Positions 12,499-22,300 of a stretch of 64,000 bases of DNA are shown piece by piece. The DNA comes from Tribonema minus. Taxonomy: Eukaryota; Sar; Xanthophyceae; Tribonematales; Tribonemataceae. The position numbers and the translations under genes were made by a program. The stretch covers positions 372,001 through 436,000 of the forward strand of contig JAFCMP010000529.1 in assembly GCA_017506865.1 (NCBI GenBank), read 5' to 3'. Under the pieces are notes generated by a model. That model had not been told where the DNA came from. It was given only the letters and a program-made list of their open reading frames with translations, and did no database searches. The first letter of the stretch is position 1. Every line of letters begins with the position of its first letter.

Positions 12499-15400
12499 CT
12501 ATTTTAGCTGAAGCCCCGCCTCATGCAGGCGCACAAACAACGTGCAGAACTCTCTTACACCGGTGCTGTTGGGCCGCTTCTCGAGAAGCCCCTGTGAAGA
12601 AATCAATTCATCCACTTTAACACGGATGAATTCATCTGATGGCTGATGTGGAGCACTGGGGACGGCGGTGACGCCATCGCGCAGGATGCCGCGCAGCTTG
12701 CGGTTGCGGCTGCGGAAGCAAGCCTCCAAGAACCTGCATGATTCAGAAAACCGCCTAATATGAGCGATCTGGTGTAGCTGAGCCGGTGCTTGGGCCACCT
12801 CAGAAAAGGCGGGAAGATGCTTCATGCCAGAAAAGGCTAAAAAAAATGCGGTGTTCGATGCAAGAAGTGTTGTCTCTGCATGGCATCATACCAGCGGGGG
12901 CTATGAACTACGCAGTTCTGTCAATCATGCATGTTCACATGATGCAACACAATGGGAGCTTCAACAACTTCAAGCAAGGACAGCTTCAATATTTGCCAGC
13001 GACATCGCAAATGAGTGCGCACTGCCAGGCGCACAAGTTGGAAGGTACACACAAGCTCAACCGTGTTAAATCTTTTCTTACCTCCTATAGGTCACGAGCA
13101 GCTCTGACGATGACGTTTGTTGGAAGACGTGCCTGGCCTCCGCCTGCGGTGAACCAACGACAGCGGCGTGAGTGAGCAAGGCAGCCGCAACCCACCGGCA
13201 CTCAGAGTGTGACATCGCCAGCAGTAGCGGCGGGGCCGCCTTATCGCCGCAGGGTGTTTTGCGATGCGAGCAAGTCAGCCGCGTCACACCAGCACTCAGA
13301 ATGTATGATTGCCAGCAGCAGCGGTGGCGCAGCCTAATCACCGCAGCGTGTTTTGCGACGCGAGCAAGTCAGCCACGTCACACCAGCACCCAGAATGTGA
13401 ACGTGCCAGCAGCGGCGGCGGCGCTGCCTAGTCACCGCAGGTTGTTTAGTCATGCTACGTATGCAGTGACGGAATGCCATGTTAAATGCACAGCTCTTGC
13501 CAGACATCACTCACGAAAGGATAGTGCACCTCGTGATGGCTGCACGTGGATAGCTGACGCGCAGCTGAAATGAACACACGCCCTCTTGTCAATTGACACT
13601 AAACACCCATGGACACAGCATGTTCACTGAACAGGGGGAGGAGCAAACATGTACTGTCTGCCCGTATCACTTGAAGTGGGCGATGTGACGCAGCGCTCAC
13701 GTGTAACAACACTGCTGCCAGCAATAAGCTCTCCAATGAACTGATCACACTTTGATGCTAGTACAATAGTAGAACGTGCCAGTGGGACCTACACTCAACG
13801 CCCTCAATGAACAAGCAACAAACTTCGCTGGCACGACATTCGTTGCTGCACGAGTGCACACTTTGTGTGCTGTTGGTCTGTATTGCATGAGTGCAGTCGT
13901 GCAGCAGGGGATGTTGTGCCGGTGGACTTTGTAGCAAGTAGCTCTGCACGCACCGCCGTACCGTCGTGCACAGGAAGTCCTCTTCCAAAGCAACTTTAAT
14001 GGCGACATACACTTGGCACTCATAGCGCCTCAGTCACACACCACTGGCACGTTGACGGCAAGACTGCGCAAGCGCGCCACAGCGTGCGAGCAGTACGCAA
14101 GAGCACGCACCGCAGCGTTGGTGCCTGATTCACAAACGCCACCGGCACCTTTACCGCAAGACTGCACAAGCGCCACAGACCGACAGCGCATGCGAACAGT
14201 ACACGCGAGCACGCACCGCAGAGTCGCCCAGCGGTGTGAAGCGCACGACGCGCGAGGACACCTTGGGCGGCGGCAGAAAATTCTGCGGCCCAATCAGGCG
14301 CAGCGGCTCGACGCGCAGGAACGTCTGCGCGAGCACCGACGGCGCGCCGTACAGCGGGTGGCCCGGGCGCGCGGCGGCCTGCAACGGCAGTCACGGCCGT
14401 CACACACGTTTTCACAGAAACTCATTGATGAAGTATTGTGGTGGTGATGGCAAGTCAGGCAAAAAAATGGCCAGTCTGCGGCGCATGACCGATGAAGACG
14501 CAGTGTGCGAGCACCGACGGCGCGCCGTACAGGGGGTGGCCCGGCCGCGCGGCGGCCTGCGTGCGGCAGCGATCAGATCACGGCCCTAACGTGTTTTGAC
14601 AGTAACTCATGGATGGGGTGTCGTGGTGGTGATACAGTCAGTCCCTTGCTCAAGTCAGGCAAAATGTCTATCTGCACGGCGCATGAACGATGAAGACGCA
14701 GTGTGCGATCACCGACGGTGCGCCGTACAGGGGGTGGCCTGCACACGCAGCGGCCTGCGTGCAGCAGTGATTAGCGCGGGAGCCGCGCAGTGAAGGACTT
14801 CATGATTGGGCACTATATGCGGTGTCGGTGTGCGCCTTACTGAAGGCCATCGCTGAGATAGTGCAAAGCGCCCGATCTGTAAGGCGTGCAAGCCGCAACA
14901 AGGATTGCCCGTAGCACCTGACAGCCGCAACAGGGAGTCCATGCGTCCCCGTTCATGCCCACTAGCGTTCATGATCATGAACGTTCATGATCATGAACGT
15001 TCATGATCATCCAAGGTGACGAAAGCATATGCTCTCCCGATTGCGCTATGTTCCCAAACGCGAGAGCAGGATTTGAACCTGCGACCTTCAGATCACGAGC
15101 CTGACAAGCTACCACCGACCTTGTCCACGAAACCCTCCTGCCGCATGAGCGCGGCGGCGCGCATCCTCGTTCACGCTCACAAGCGTTCACAAAAATGCAC
15201 AAACATTCATGATGATTGAAGGCGACGCCCACCGACCTTGTCTACGAACTCCTCCTGCAGCATGAGCACGGCGGCGCGGTAGCCCGGCGCGAGCGCCAGC
15301 TCCACGAGCCGCTCCAGCAGCTTGCGGCTATGCTCACAAGTGTTCAAAGTGATGCATTCATAAACATTCAGAATCATTGTAAATTACGCCCACCGACCTT

Positions 15401-17270
15401 GTCGACAAACTCCTCCTGCAGCATGAGCACGGCGACGCGGTAGCCCGGTGCGAGCGCGAGCTCCACGAGCCGCTCCAGCAGCTTGCGGCTGATGGCGTAC
15501 GGCGCGTTGGACAGCAGCACGTCAAACGGCGGCAGGCGCGCGGACAGCACGTCGCAGCGCTCAATGTCCACGCCGACGTCGCGGCGCGCGCCGTCGCCGC
15601 CCGGCACCTGCAGCGATGAGCGCGACGGCGGCCATGTCCTTGATCAGAGAAGCACACAACGGAGTGACGGACTGGGTTCAAAGTGATGGTAGCAAAGTGA
15701 TGGTAGCGGGCGGGATCATCATCGTCGTTGTCGGAGCGACCGCGTCGGGTGACTGCAGTTGCGCGCACGCGCCGCGGCGCAGCGCTTTCTGTAGTCACAA
15801 GGGCATCGGTGCGTGAGCACCGTTCTAAATGCTGTGGCGCGAATGAGGAGCTGAGCAGTGTTGTGAGGGGAGGCGTGCCGGCCCGCGCAATGTGGCGATG
15901 ACAACGTTCGTCGCTCAGAGCAGCGCTGCCAGCTGGCTGGCTGCCTGTCCTCACTCGTGGTGAACAGCGGAGAATGCCGCAATGGTCATGTGCTGGCCTA
16001 CGGCGCTACATGGCGATGCATACATGTTTGCCACCACAGCGCCTTCAAGCTGATCGTCCTCCGAAGCTAAGGCCACATATACACACACAGTCCTGGCGAT
16101 GCATAAATGCTCGCCGACACAGGGCTCACAAGCCGATCGTCCTCCAAAGCTGAGTTTACATATACACACACAGTCTGTATGTATATACGCCATAGCATGC
16201 AAACTTTCTGTGACTACAGCAGCGCTCGCCTTCATCGCACGCGTGAAGCGGATGCTCTGCGCGGGCGTGCGGTCGTTGCCCTCCATCACCGTAAACTCGT
16301 AGCCCTGAGCGTCGATGCGGTCCGCAAGCTTGCGCGCCATGTCCCTGTCCAGCTCCACGAGCGTCAGGTGAGAGATGTCGCCCTTGTGCGCGTCCAGTAT
16401 GGCCTGCAACAGCCGCCGCGCGCATGGGGAAGGGTCGCATATGTCAAGCGCGCGCGCATTATAAGTACCTGGTGCCTCTGGTGCCAAGGAAACTGTGGCA
16501 TGACAGCATGAGCACGCTCACTGAGCAACGAGCATGCATGAGATTTGGGACCAGGTCTGCAGCATGGCAGGTCAAGATCAGTTTTCAGTGAACATTACCC
16601 AACATAATACTTGCACATCGCACAGGTGGAGCTGGTTTGATGGCCAAGGTGCTTGCCCTGGTCTGCCAAAGATTGAAGGACAACGTACTTTGATTTCCAA
16701 ATTAACGTTTTTGCCACGAAACACATCGCGGCTGGTAGTTGACCAGATGCGTACCTGAGTGAGATTTCCTGTGCCGGCACCAATCTCCAAAACGTGATCC
16801 CCCTCCGCCACAGCTGCTTGCCTCACAACATAGCCCAGCAGCCCCTGATCCGTCAGCAAGTGCTGGCTCAGACTTTGCTTGAGCTTCACGTTCCTGCCCT
16901 TGCTGGCGCGCTGCCAGGCGACAGCTGGACTCACTGAAGCGTCTGCCTCCGCTTTTGCCTTCGCCCTGATGCTTTTCAGCTGCTCCGGTGTCCAAGGTAT
17001 CAGCACGAAGTCCTCTCCCTCTACGCCCGGAGGAGGCTTGTCGCTCAGGCTGCGTCTTCGTTTCTTCCTCATGGTGGATGCCAAGCCAGCAAAATTGCGG
17101 GTCGGCACTGACGGTGCTGCAGAGATGCAGCCGTGTTCAATCAGGCAGGAAAACAGTGGGCTGGTGGATCTAGTGCAGGCGTGCACAAAGCCTCTGTTCC
17201 CGATTGTGTACAAGGAGCGTGATGGCATCATAAGAGCTCTAGCGCCACAGGCTGCGCTGACTGCCGCCAT
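12499..17270 (-). CDS. KsgA/Dim1-type rRNA adenine N6-dimethyltransferase, probably organellar
   Basis: Exons on the minus strand: 17270-16755, 16403-16230, 15607-15398, 14378-14217, 13143-13082 and 12733-12499. They join in phase to 452 residues. The family transfers four methyl groups from S-adenosylmethionine to two adenines near the 3' end of small-subunit rRNA. Residues 1-75 are Arg/Ser/Ala-rich and look like a transit peptide. Next come KQSLSQHLLTDQG, motif I EIGAGTGNLTQ (162-172), the acidic ribose-binding VELDRD (188-193), motif IV as NAPY (264-267), then PPPKVSSRVVRFTP and the C-terminal FRSRNRKLRGILR helix. About 40 residues are inserted between the VELD and NAPY strands. The second intron has a GC donor (AAG then gcgagc), needed to keep phase. 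Introns 3 and 4 contain repeated copies of the exon edges. The N-terminal ATG at 17270 is the first in the exon. Family assignment is secure; organelle targeting is inference. Confidence 0.88.
13150..13450. repeat. Minisatellite of about 91-95 bases, three copies
   Basis: Three imperfect units share GCAAGTCAGCC, then CACCAGCACTCAGAATGT, then GCCAGCAGC and TCACCGCAG. They start near 13,178, 13,269 and 13,364. They lie directly upstream of exon 5 of the methyltransferase on its coding strand. Each unit carries a CTGCGGTGA-type segment resembling the real acceptor at 13,144-13,150. Confidence 0.65.
14030..14216. repeat. Echo of the 3' edge of methyltransferase exon 4
   Basis: The donor region of exon 4 (plus strand cgagcacgcaccgca, around 14,206-14,220) is repeated about 107 bases away around 14,099-14,113, with flanking CGGCAAGACTGC / CCGCAAGACTGC blocks also repeated. 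The second copy preserves the gtgcgt donor on the minus strand but lies in the intron. Confidence 0.6.
14490..14775. repeat. Two echoes of the 5' edge of methyltransferase exon 4
   Basis: The exon start (residues AAARPGHPLYGAPSVLA, exon at 14378) recurs at about 14,508-14,560 and 14,708-14,760 inside the preceding intron, each with a gcag acceptor. Echo 1 differs from the exon only by synonymous changes over those codons (CGC to CGG, CCG to CCC). Echo 2 has synonymous and replacement changes. Both diverge after the VLA/VIA codons. Confidence 0.75.
14966..15011. repeat. Palindromic tandem repeat
   Basis: The perfect palindrome GTTCATGATCATGAAC is iterated about two and a half times in the third intron of the methyltransferase gene. 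The array can fold on itself on either strand. Confidence 0.7.
15010..15118 (-). repeat. Two tRNA-like fragments back to back
   Basis: Read on the minus strand, GCAGG-TTCAAAT-CCTGC (plus 15,066-15,082) is a textbook T-arm. It is preceded by an anticodon-arm-like TCAGG-CTCGTGA-TCTGA and a weak D-arm, but the 5' end has no strand to pair with the following TCTCGCG. About 20 bases on, AACATAGCGCAATCGGGAG then AGCATATGCTTT looks like the 5' half of an Ala-type tRNA. Neither is a complete tRNA. They are probably pieces of a tRNA-derived element inserted into one echo copy in the intron. Confidence 0.5.
15109..15345. repeat. Two echoes of the 3' edge of methyltransferase exon 3
   Basis: The last part of exon 3 (SRKLLERLVELALAPGYR to EEFVDK, real copy plus 15,398-15,490) is repeated at about 15,230-15,330 and, shorter and more decayed, at 15,110-15,165. 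Both include the gtcggtgg donor. The nearer copy has five differences in about 100 bases, four of them synonymous (GTC/GTA, TTT/TTC, GCA/GCG, CTC/CTG) and one Val to Ala. The far copy has several replacements (Glu to Gly, Leu to Arg). Confidence 0.8.
16030..16190. repeat. Two-copy tandem repeat in methyltransferase intron 2
   Basis: A unit of roughly 90 bases (GATCGTCCTCC, then AAGCT, then ACATATACACACACAGTC) occurs twice with about 85% identity. It does not overlap an exon edge. Confidence 0.6.
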
Positions 17271-19379
17271 GAAGCTACGTCTATAGATCTATAGTGAAAA
17301 AATCAAAACTTCAACTGGAAGTAGCTTGGCCGGTCGCCGTGGGGTGCTGAAGAGAGCACCTGGCAGGGAACACGAAGGACCAGAAGGCTGGCGGAGAGTT
17401 GGGCTTGCCCTGGAAGGCCATGGCATCGTATGGAGCTTGTGGGTTGCCGCAGGTCAGCACACCCGACCGAGGCACACGCTAGTGCCTTCAGTCAACTTGC
17501 ATAAAAGCAGAGCTGTGTACGTCTGCTATTAGCTCGCGAGCGATCCCCGGTCCACATCTGTATACGCACCACCCTTGCATGAAAGGCCAGCAAGTCCGGC
17601 CTCAGCTATTCTGCCTCGTAGCTGTGTCAAGCGCCTGCTGAGTTTCCGATTTGCTGCTCTCGATGATGTGATGGCGGTGTCACTTGAAGCAGTTGATTCG
17701 TGTGGATCTCTTCCTTAATTTCGGCTCCTGTTCCCACGCTGCAGTCAAGGCTGCCTTCATGCCTGGATCCAGCGCGCAGGGGCGAGTTCGCGCGAATAGA
17801 AAGGGACAAGGTGAGCAAATTGACGTTGTGCACATTGCCAAAGGTCTCGTGTTCAACGCACACCTTTACAGTCTTTGAAGGCGACCACAGTCGCCATCGG
17901 GATTTCGTCAGCCAGCAACCACAGCGTGCCATGCATTACTGTTGGAAGCTGACTGTGGATACAGCACGTGCCGCCTGCTGCGTGCTCCTTTCGCGGTTTG
18001 TCATGCCGACACTTGTGGACACAACGTATGCCATTCTCTGTCAAAGTGCAACATTCAAGAGCGACGTTGTTGCAGCAGCGTGCCCAGGCCGTAGTGCTCG
18101 GCAGTGTTTGCAAGTTGATGTTCGCGCATTACAGCCATGCAGGTGAAGTGTGAGCAGTCAGCCTTCGACTGTGCTGTCCCGTCTTCTTGACTGACTGATG
18201 TGGGTTGACACAGCACCTCAGACTGAAGTAACACATTTCATGAGCACTGCGTCAACGCACCCAGGCGAGCAACGGTAGTACAGACAACCACACAACATAA
18301 TGCACAAACTGCATGGGACTTGTGTTTGCAACAGATAAGACAGCTCCAAACCTCACAGGCCATAGTACGGAAGGCCAGTTGCAGCAGGCGAAATGTGTGT
18401 TTGCCCCATTGTCGCTCGCGCTCATGTTGCAGAAGAGAGCGTCGCGAGTATGTACAGGCCCGCAGCATTGCCAACCTTTCAGCAGCGCTGGTTCATGCGT
18501 CAACTCCAGGGCAAGCAATGTATGCCCACCGGCAGAGCACTGCAGTGCTTTGAGACGCTGCATCTGTCCATACATCATGCCGATGGCGCCCTCAGCGCAT
18601 ACAGGGTGGATGTGGCAATTGCAGATCATGCAGCGCTGAGCCTGTGTATCCCTAGCAGTCTGTTTATGTGTTCCGGTGCGGGGTGCGTGGGAGCATTCTG
18701 TGATGACGATTTGCTGCGCGGTGCGTGTTTGCCAGCAGTCACACTCTCCGGAGCTCACGATCTTGCCTGTGTGCTGCCTCATCTATGCTCAACATAGCGA
18801 CTGTTCGCAACGCTCGCGTTGGGTGCTGCGCTGTGCCCGCCACGCAACGCACACAGGCCCTGAGCAATGTGCCGTGTATCGTGAGCCACTAATGTATGCA
18901 CGCCCTCCTGCTACATAGTCTCAACACGAGGCACCAGCAGACGCAGCATCACAGCAGTCCCTGTGCACAAATGTGGTGCGCCGCTGACGGCTGTGCCGAT
19001 GATCGCAGAGCACGCGCTCATCGAATTAGGGACAGGGGTAGCATCGCATTGAGGAGTATACTCAGGGTCAGAGTTGCACTGGCGCTTACTCACTGCCATC
19101 GCCCACCACACCCGAGACGGGCAGTGCGCGCACGCGTCCGCTGCCGCGTGCACCGCCCCGGCGCCGCCCGGCATCACGCGCTGTCGCCGCCCCATGCGAC
19201 GCCAGCGCCGCGTCGCCGCCATGCAGCAGCGCGCCTCGCTCACTCACTCACGCGCACGCACGCACGATTAACGAGTTCTAATTTTCGAAGAGGACCTTCT
19301 ACTTCATGAAGACTGTTGAAACTTATATTGAAATACTGTTTGCTAAGTCCACCAGTCATTCCGTGCTCGTGCGCCGCAG
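17271..19379. other. Gap between divergent genes; 5' part of the RanBPM gene not resolved
   Basis: This should hold both promoters and the first exon or exons of the RanBPM-like gene, because the first clear exon (19,380) starts in the middle of the SPRY domain. A GC-rich patch at 19,080-19,265 has several open frames, but none shows the expected N-terminal motif. The open frames at 17,690-18,790 look random. Confidence 0.4.
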
Positions 19380-22300
19380 CTGGCGGCGCGGTATCGCGGG
19401 CGCGCGAACCACGCGCACGACGTCGGCTGCGTGTGCGCCGACGAGCCGCTGCCGGAGCACGCGGACACGTACTACTTTGAGGTGACAGTGCTGCTGGCGG
19501 CTGAGGAGGCAGCGGTGACGGCGGCGGCAGTGCTCGGCGGGCGGCGTGGCGGAGAGGAGGCGGATATGGAGCTGGACGAGGACAGGTGATTGCGGCAGTG
19601 CTCAGCGCAGCGCGCGTGCTCTTCCTCAGCAGCACGTGTTGTTGATGTTTAGGTGAAAGGTATGAGTGCAGATCGCCCACAGCAACGATTGAGGTACTTC
19701 GCGGTGAATCACGTGAGATGCGGACATGGAGCTGGACGAGATTGCCGCAGTGCTCAGCCGCAGCGCGTGCTGTCCTTCGACACGGCGCTGTTGAGCGAGC
19801 GTGTCTTTTGTGTGAGGAAAGTCTTTGTGCCGCTGTCTTCACTGTTCAACACTTTGGGGCTGGTAATTTGGAGTAAGTCTATGCACAAATCAAGCTGTTC
19901 AAGCCTATGACTCTGTGGGTCTGCTCAGAAAGTGGTGCGAGCCGTCACACGCAGCAGTGCTGCCGATGAGCTCCGCAACGCCTATCACGCCGTGTTAACG
20001 CAAACAGCATGGCGCGGTGCCCTCCGCCGCCCAGTGCATCATCAGCACCCACTAACCCCCCTCCCCCTGCCCTCCCCCCAGGAACGAAAACGGCGGCAGC
20101 GCTCACCCCCCGTGCGCCCCCCCCGTGGACCCCCCCCACGTGGTGGTGGGCCTCGTTCACGAGCAGTCGCCGCTGTCGCAGAGCCCCTTCCCCCCCCCCC
20201 CCTCCCCCCCGCACTAACGCCGCTTCGTGGTGCACCAACGCCACTCTGCGCTGCCCCTCCCCCCTCCCCCCTAGGAACGAAAACGGCGCCAGCGCTCACC
20301 CCCCGCGCCCCCGCGCCCCCCCCCCGTGGACCCCCCCCACGTAGTGGTGGGCCTCGTGCACGCGCAGTCGCCACTGTTCACAGAGCCCCGGCTCCACTCT
20401 CGATAACATCGCTTCGTGCCCCCCCCCCCCCCCCTCCCCCCAGGAACGAAAACGGCGGCAGCGCTCACCCCCCGCGCGCCCCCCCGTGGACCCCCCCCAC
20501 GTGGTGGTGGGCCTCGTTCACGCGCAGTCGCCGCTGTCGCAGAGCCCCGGCTCCACGCTCGACGACGGCTCGTGCGGCTACGGGGGGGCGGATGGGGGGG
20601 TGATGCTGGAGGGGGCGGCGGTGGCGCGCGGGCGCGACAGCTGGGCGCGCTTCGGGGAGGGGGACACGGTGGGGTGCGGTGTCGACTTCAAGGCGCAGGA
20701 GGTGAGGGAGAAGTTCAAGTAGTTGAAGTTGAGGTAGGTGGGCAGAGTGCTGCAAGTATACAAAAGTTCATGTATAGCATCGTCTTTAAAGTGGGGTGCG
20801 GCCAGCTCGACTTCAAGGCGCAGGAGGTGAGGAACACCATGCAAGACTGCGCGCGGTCATTTTGGCGGTGCTCAGCATTGGTGCGCAGCGCTCCGCACAG
20901 GAGAATCGCAGTAGAGGCAGCCCCCCCTCCTGTAAATATCAGAAATGTAGCTCACAGAAGCGAGGTGAGGAGCGTCACGCTTTGGTGTACTTCAGCTTGA
21001 AGTTCACATAGAATTGCTGACATGCCATGTGCACCATCACAGCCTTCACACGACTCGTCTACAGCCGCAGCGCTGATTCACCACGCATGCACGTCTCATC
21101 TGCCTGCGCTCCATAAGCGTTTGCTGTTCCCAACCGCGACCCCCCAACCCCCCTCTCAGGTTTTCTTCACGCTGAACGGCGAGTACCTGCACGCGCTGCG
21201 CCACCCGCGCCTGTGCAAGCCGCTGTACCCGGCGGCGGGGCTGCACAGCGAGGACGCCCGCGTGATCTTCAACTTTGGCGCCTCCCCTTTCAGGTGGTGT
21301 AAACATGAATGGAAACGAGTCAAGAGATCGTAGCGCTCTAGGTGACAAGGCGTGGGTACATAGCCGTTAGATTGAATGCCTTCCACCAATGACCGTGGTC
21401 GCCGCTGCTGCGGCAATGGGCCACGAGTCAAACAGCGCCACCATATCCACGGTGGTCAAAAGACTTCTTTGCGCAAGCTTTTCAGTGTTCGAGGCATGCT
21501 TGTTTGTTAATTGACGAGCGCTGTTGCGAAGGGACTGTGCATCGAGCAGCCGCACACGCGCTGGAGCGCATAGGTTCAGCTTGGCGTTCACAGCTTTGCT
21601 CAGCGCCGCAGCTGCGAGTTGTTTGAAGTCGAAGTTTGATACGGTCGCTTCAGCTGGTGAAGGGCACCACACATCCCCCACACATGGGGCGCTGGTGTGG
21701 ATTTTGCAGCAGCGGTGACACCGCCGCGCTCTGCGTCGACATGTGTGTTCGATGCCGCTGCAAGTACGCCTTAAATTGCACAGTGTAGACGCGCTTTGTG
21801 CCACCCTGCACAGGGTCGAACGTCAACAAGGCGCTACGTTGACCACTGGTGACTCGGGGACATCAGAAGTTGAAGTAAGCACACCTCGCGGCCATGTCGA
21901 TTGCTCGGAGAAGCTGACCTGGACAGCTGTTGCCTGTGTTGCCGCTCTGTTCCTGTCTGCAGGTACGACCTTGAACATCGACGGCGGGCGGCGGCGGAGG
22001 CAGAGGCAGCGGCGATCGCCGGCATACAAATACGACCAGAGGCAGTGGAGCAGGTGCGGGCAGCACTTCAACAAATGTGCCCCCCCAACGCTGTCACCAC
22101 TCCTCCCAAAGTATCTTGTGTTCATGCGTGCGCGTCATAGCCCTGGAGTCACAACACTGTCATGTGCCACAACCGCCTTTGCGCCCTCCGCGCCACGGCT
22201 ACATATGACCAAAGCTTTCCTTACTGCAGCCACCACTCCCGCTCTGACACGCGCCAATGCGCCTGCACAACGCTCGCCTCACCGCTCCCGCGCGCAGCTG

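Noticed and set aside
14975-15232. Minus-strand frame containing RDLKVAGSNPA
   Set aside because: This peptide type is a known artefact of translating tRNA-like DNA; the underlying sequence is annotated as tRNA-like fragments.
18252-18782. Minus-strand 176-codon frame upstream of the RanBPM gene
   Set aside because: Overlapping plus-strand frames are equally long; there is no domain, splice partner or shift in composition.
19240-19842. Minus-strand open frame of 200 codons
   Set aside because: It lies opposite the first recognised SPRY exon, which has clear domain motifs; the minus frame is Arg/Pro/Ala-rich without a domain.
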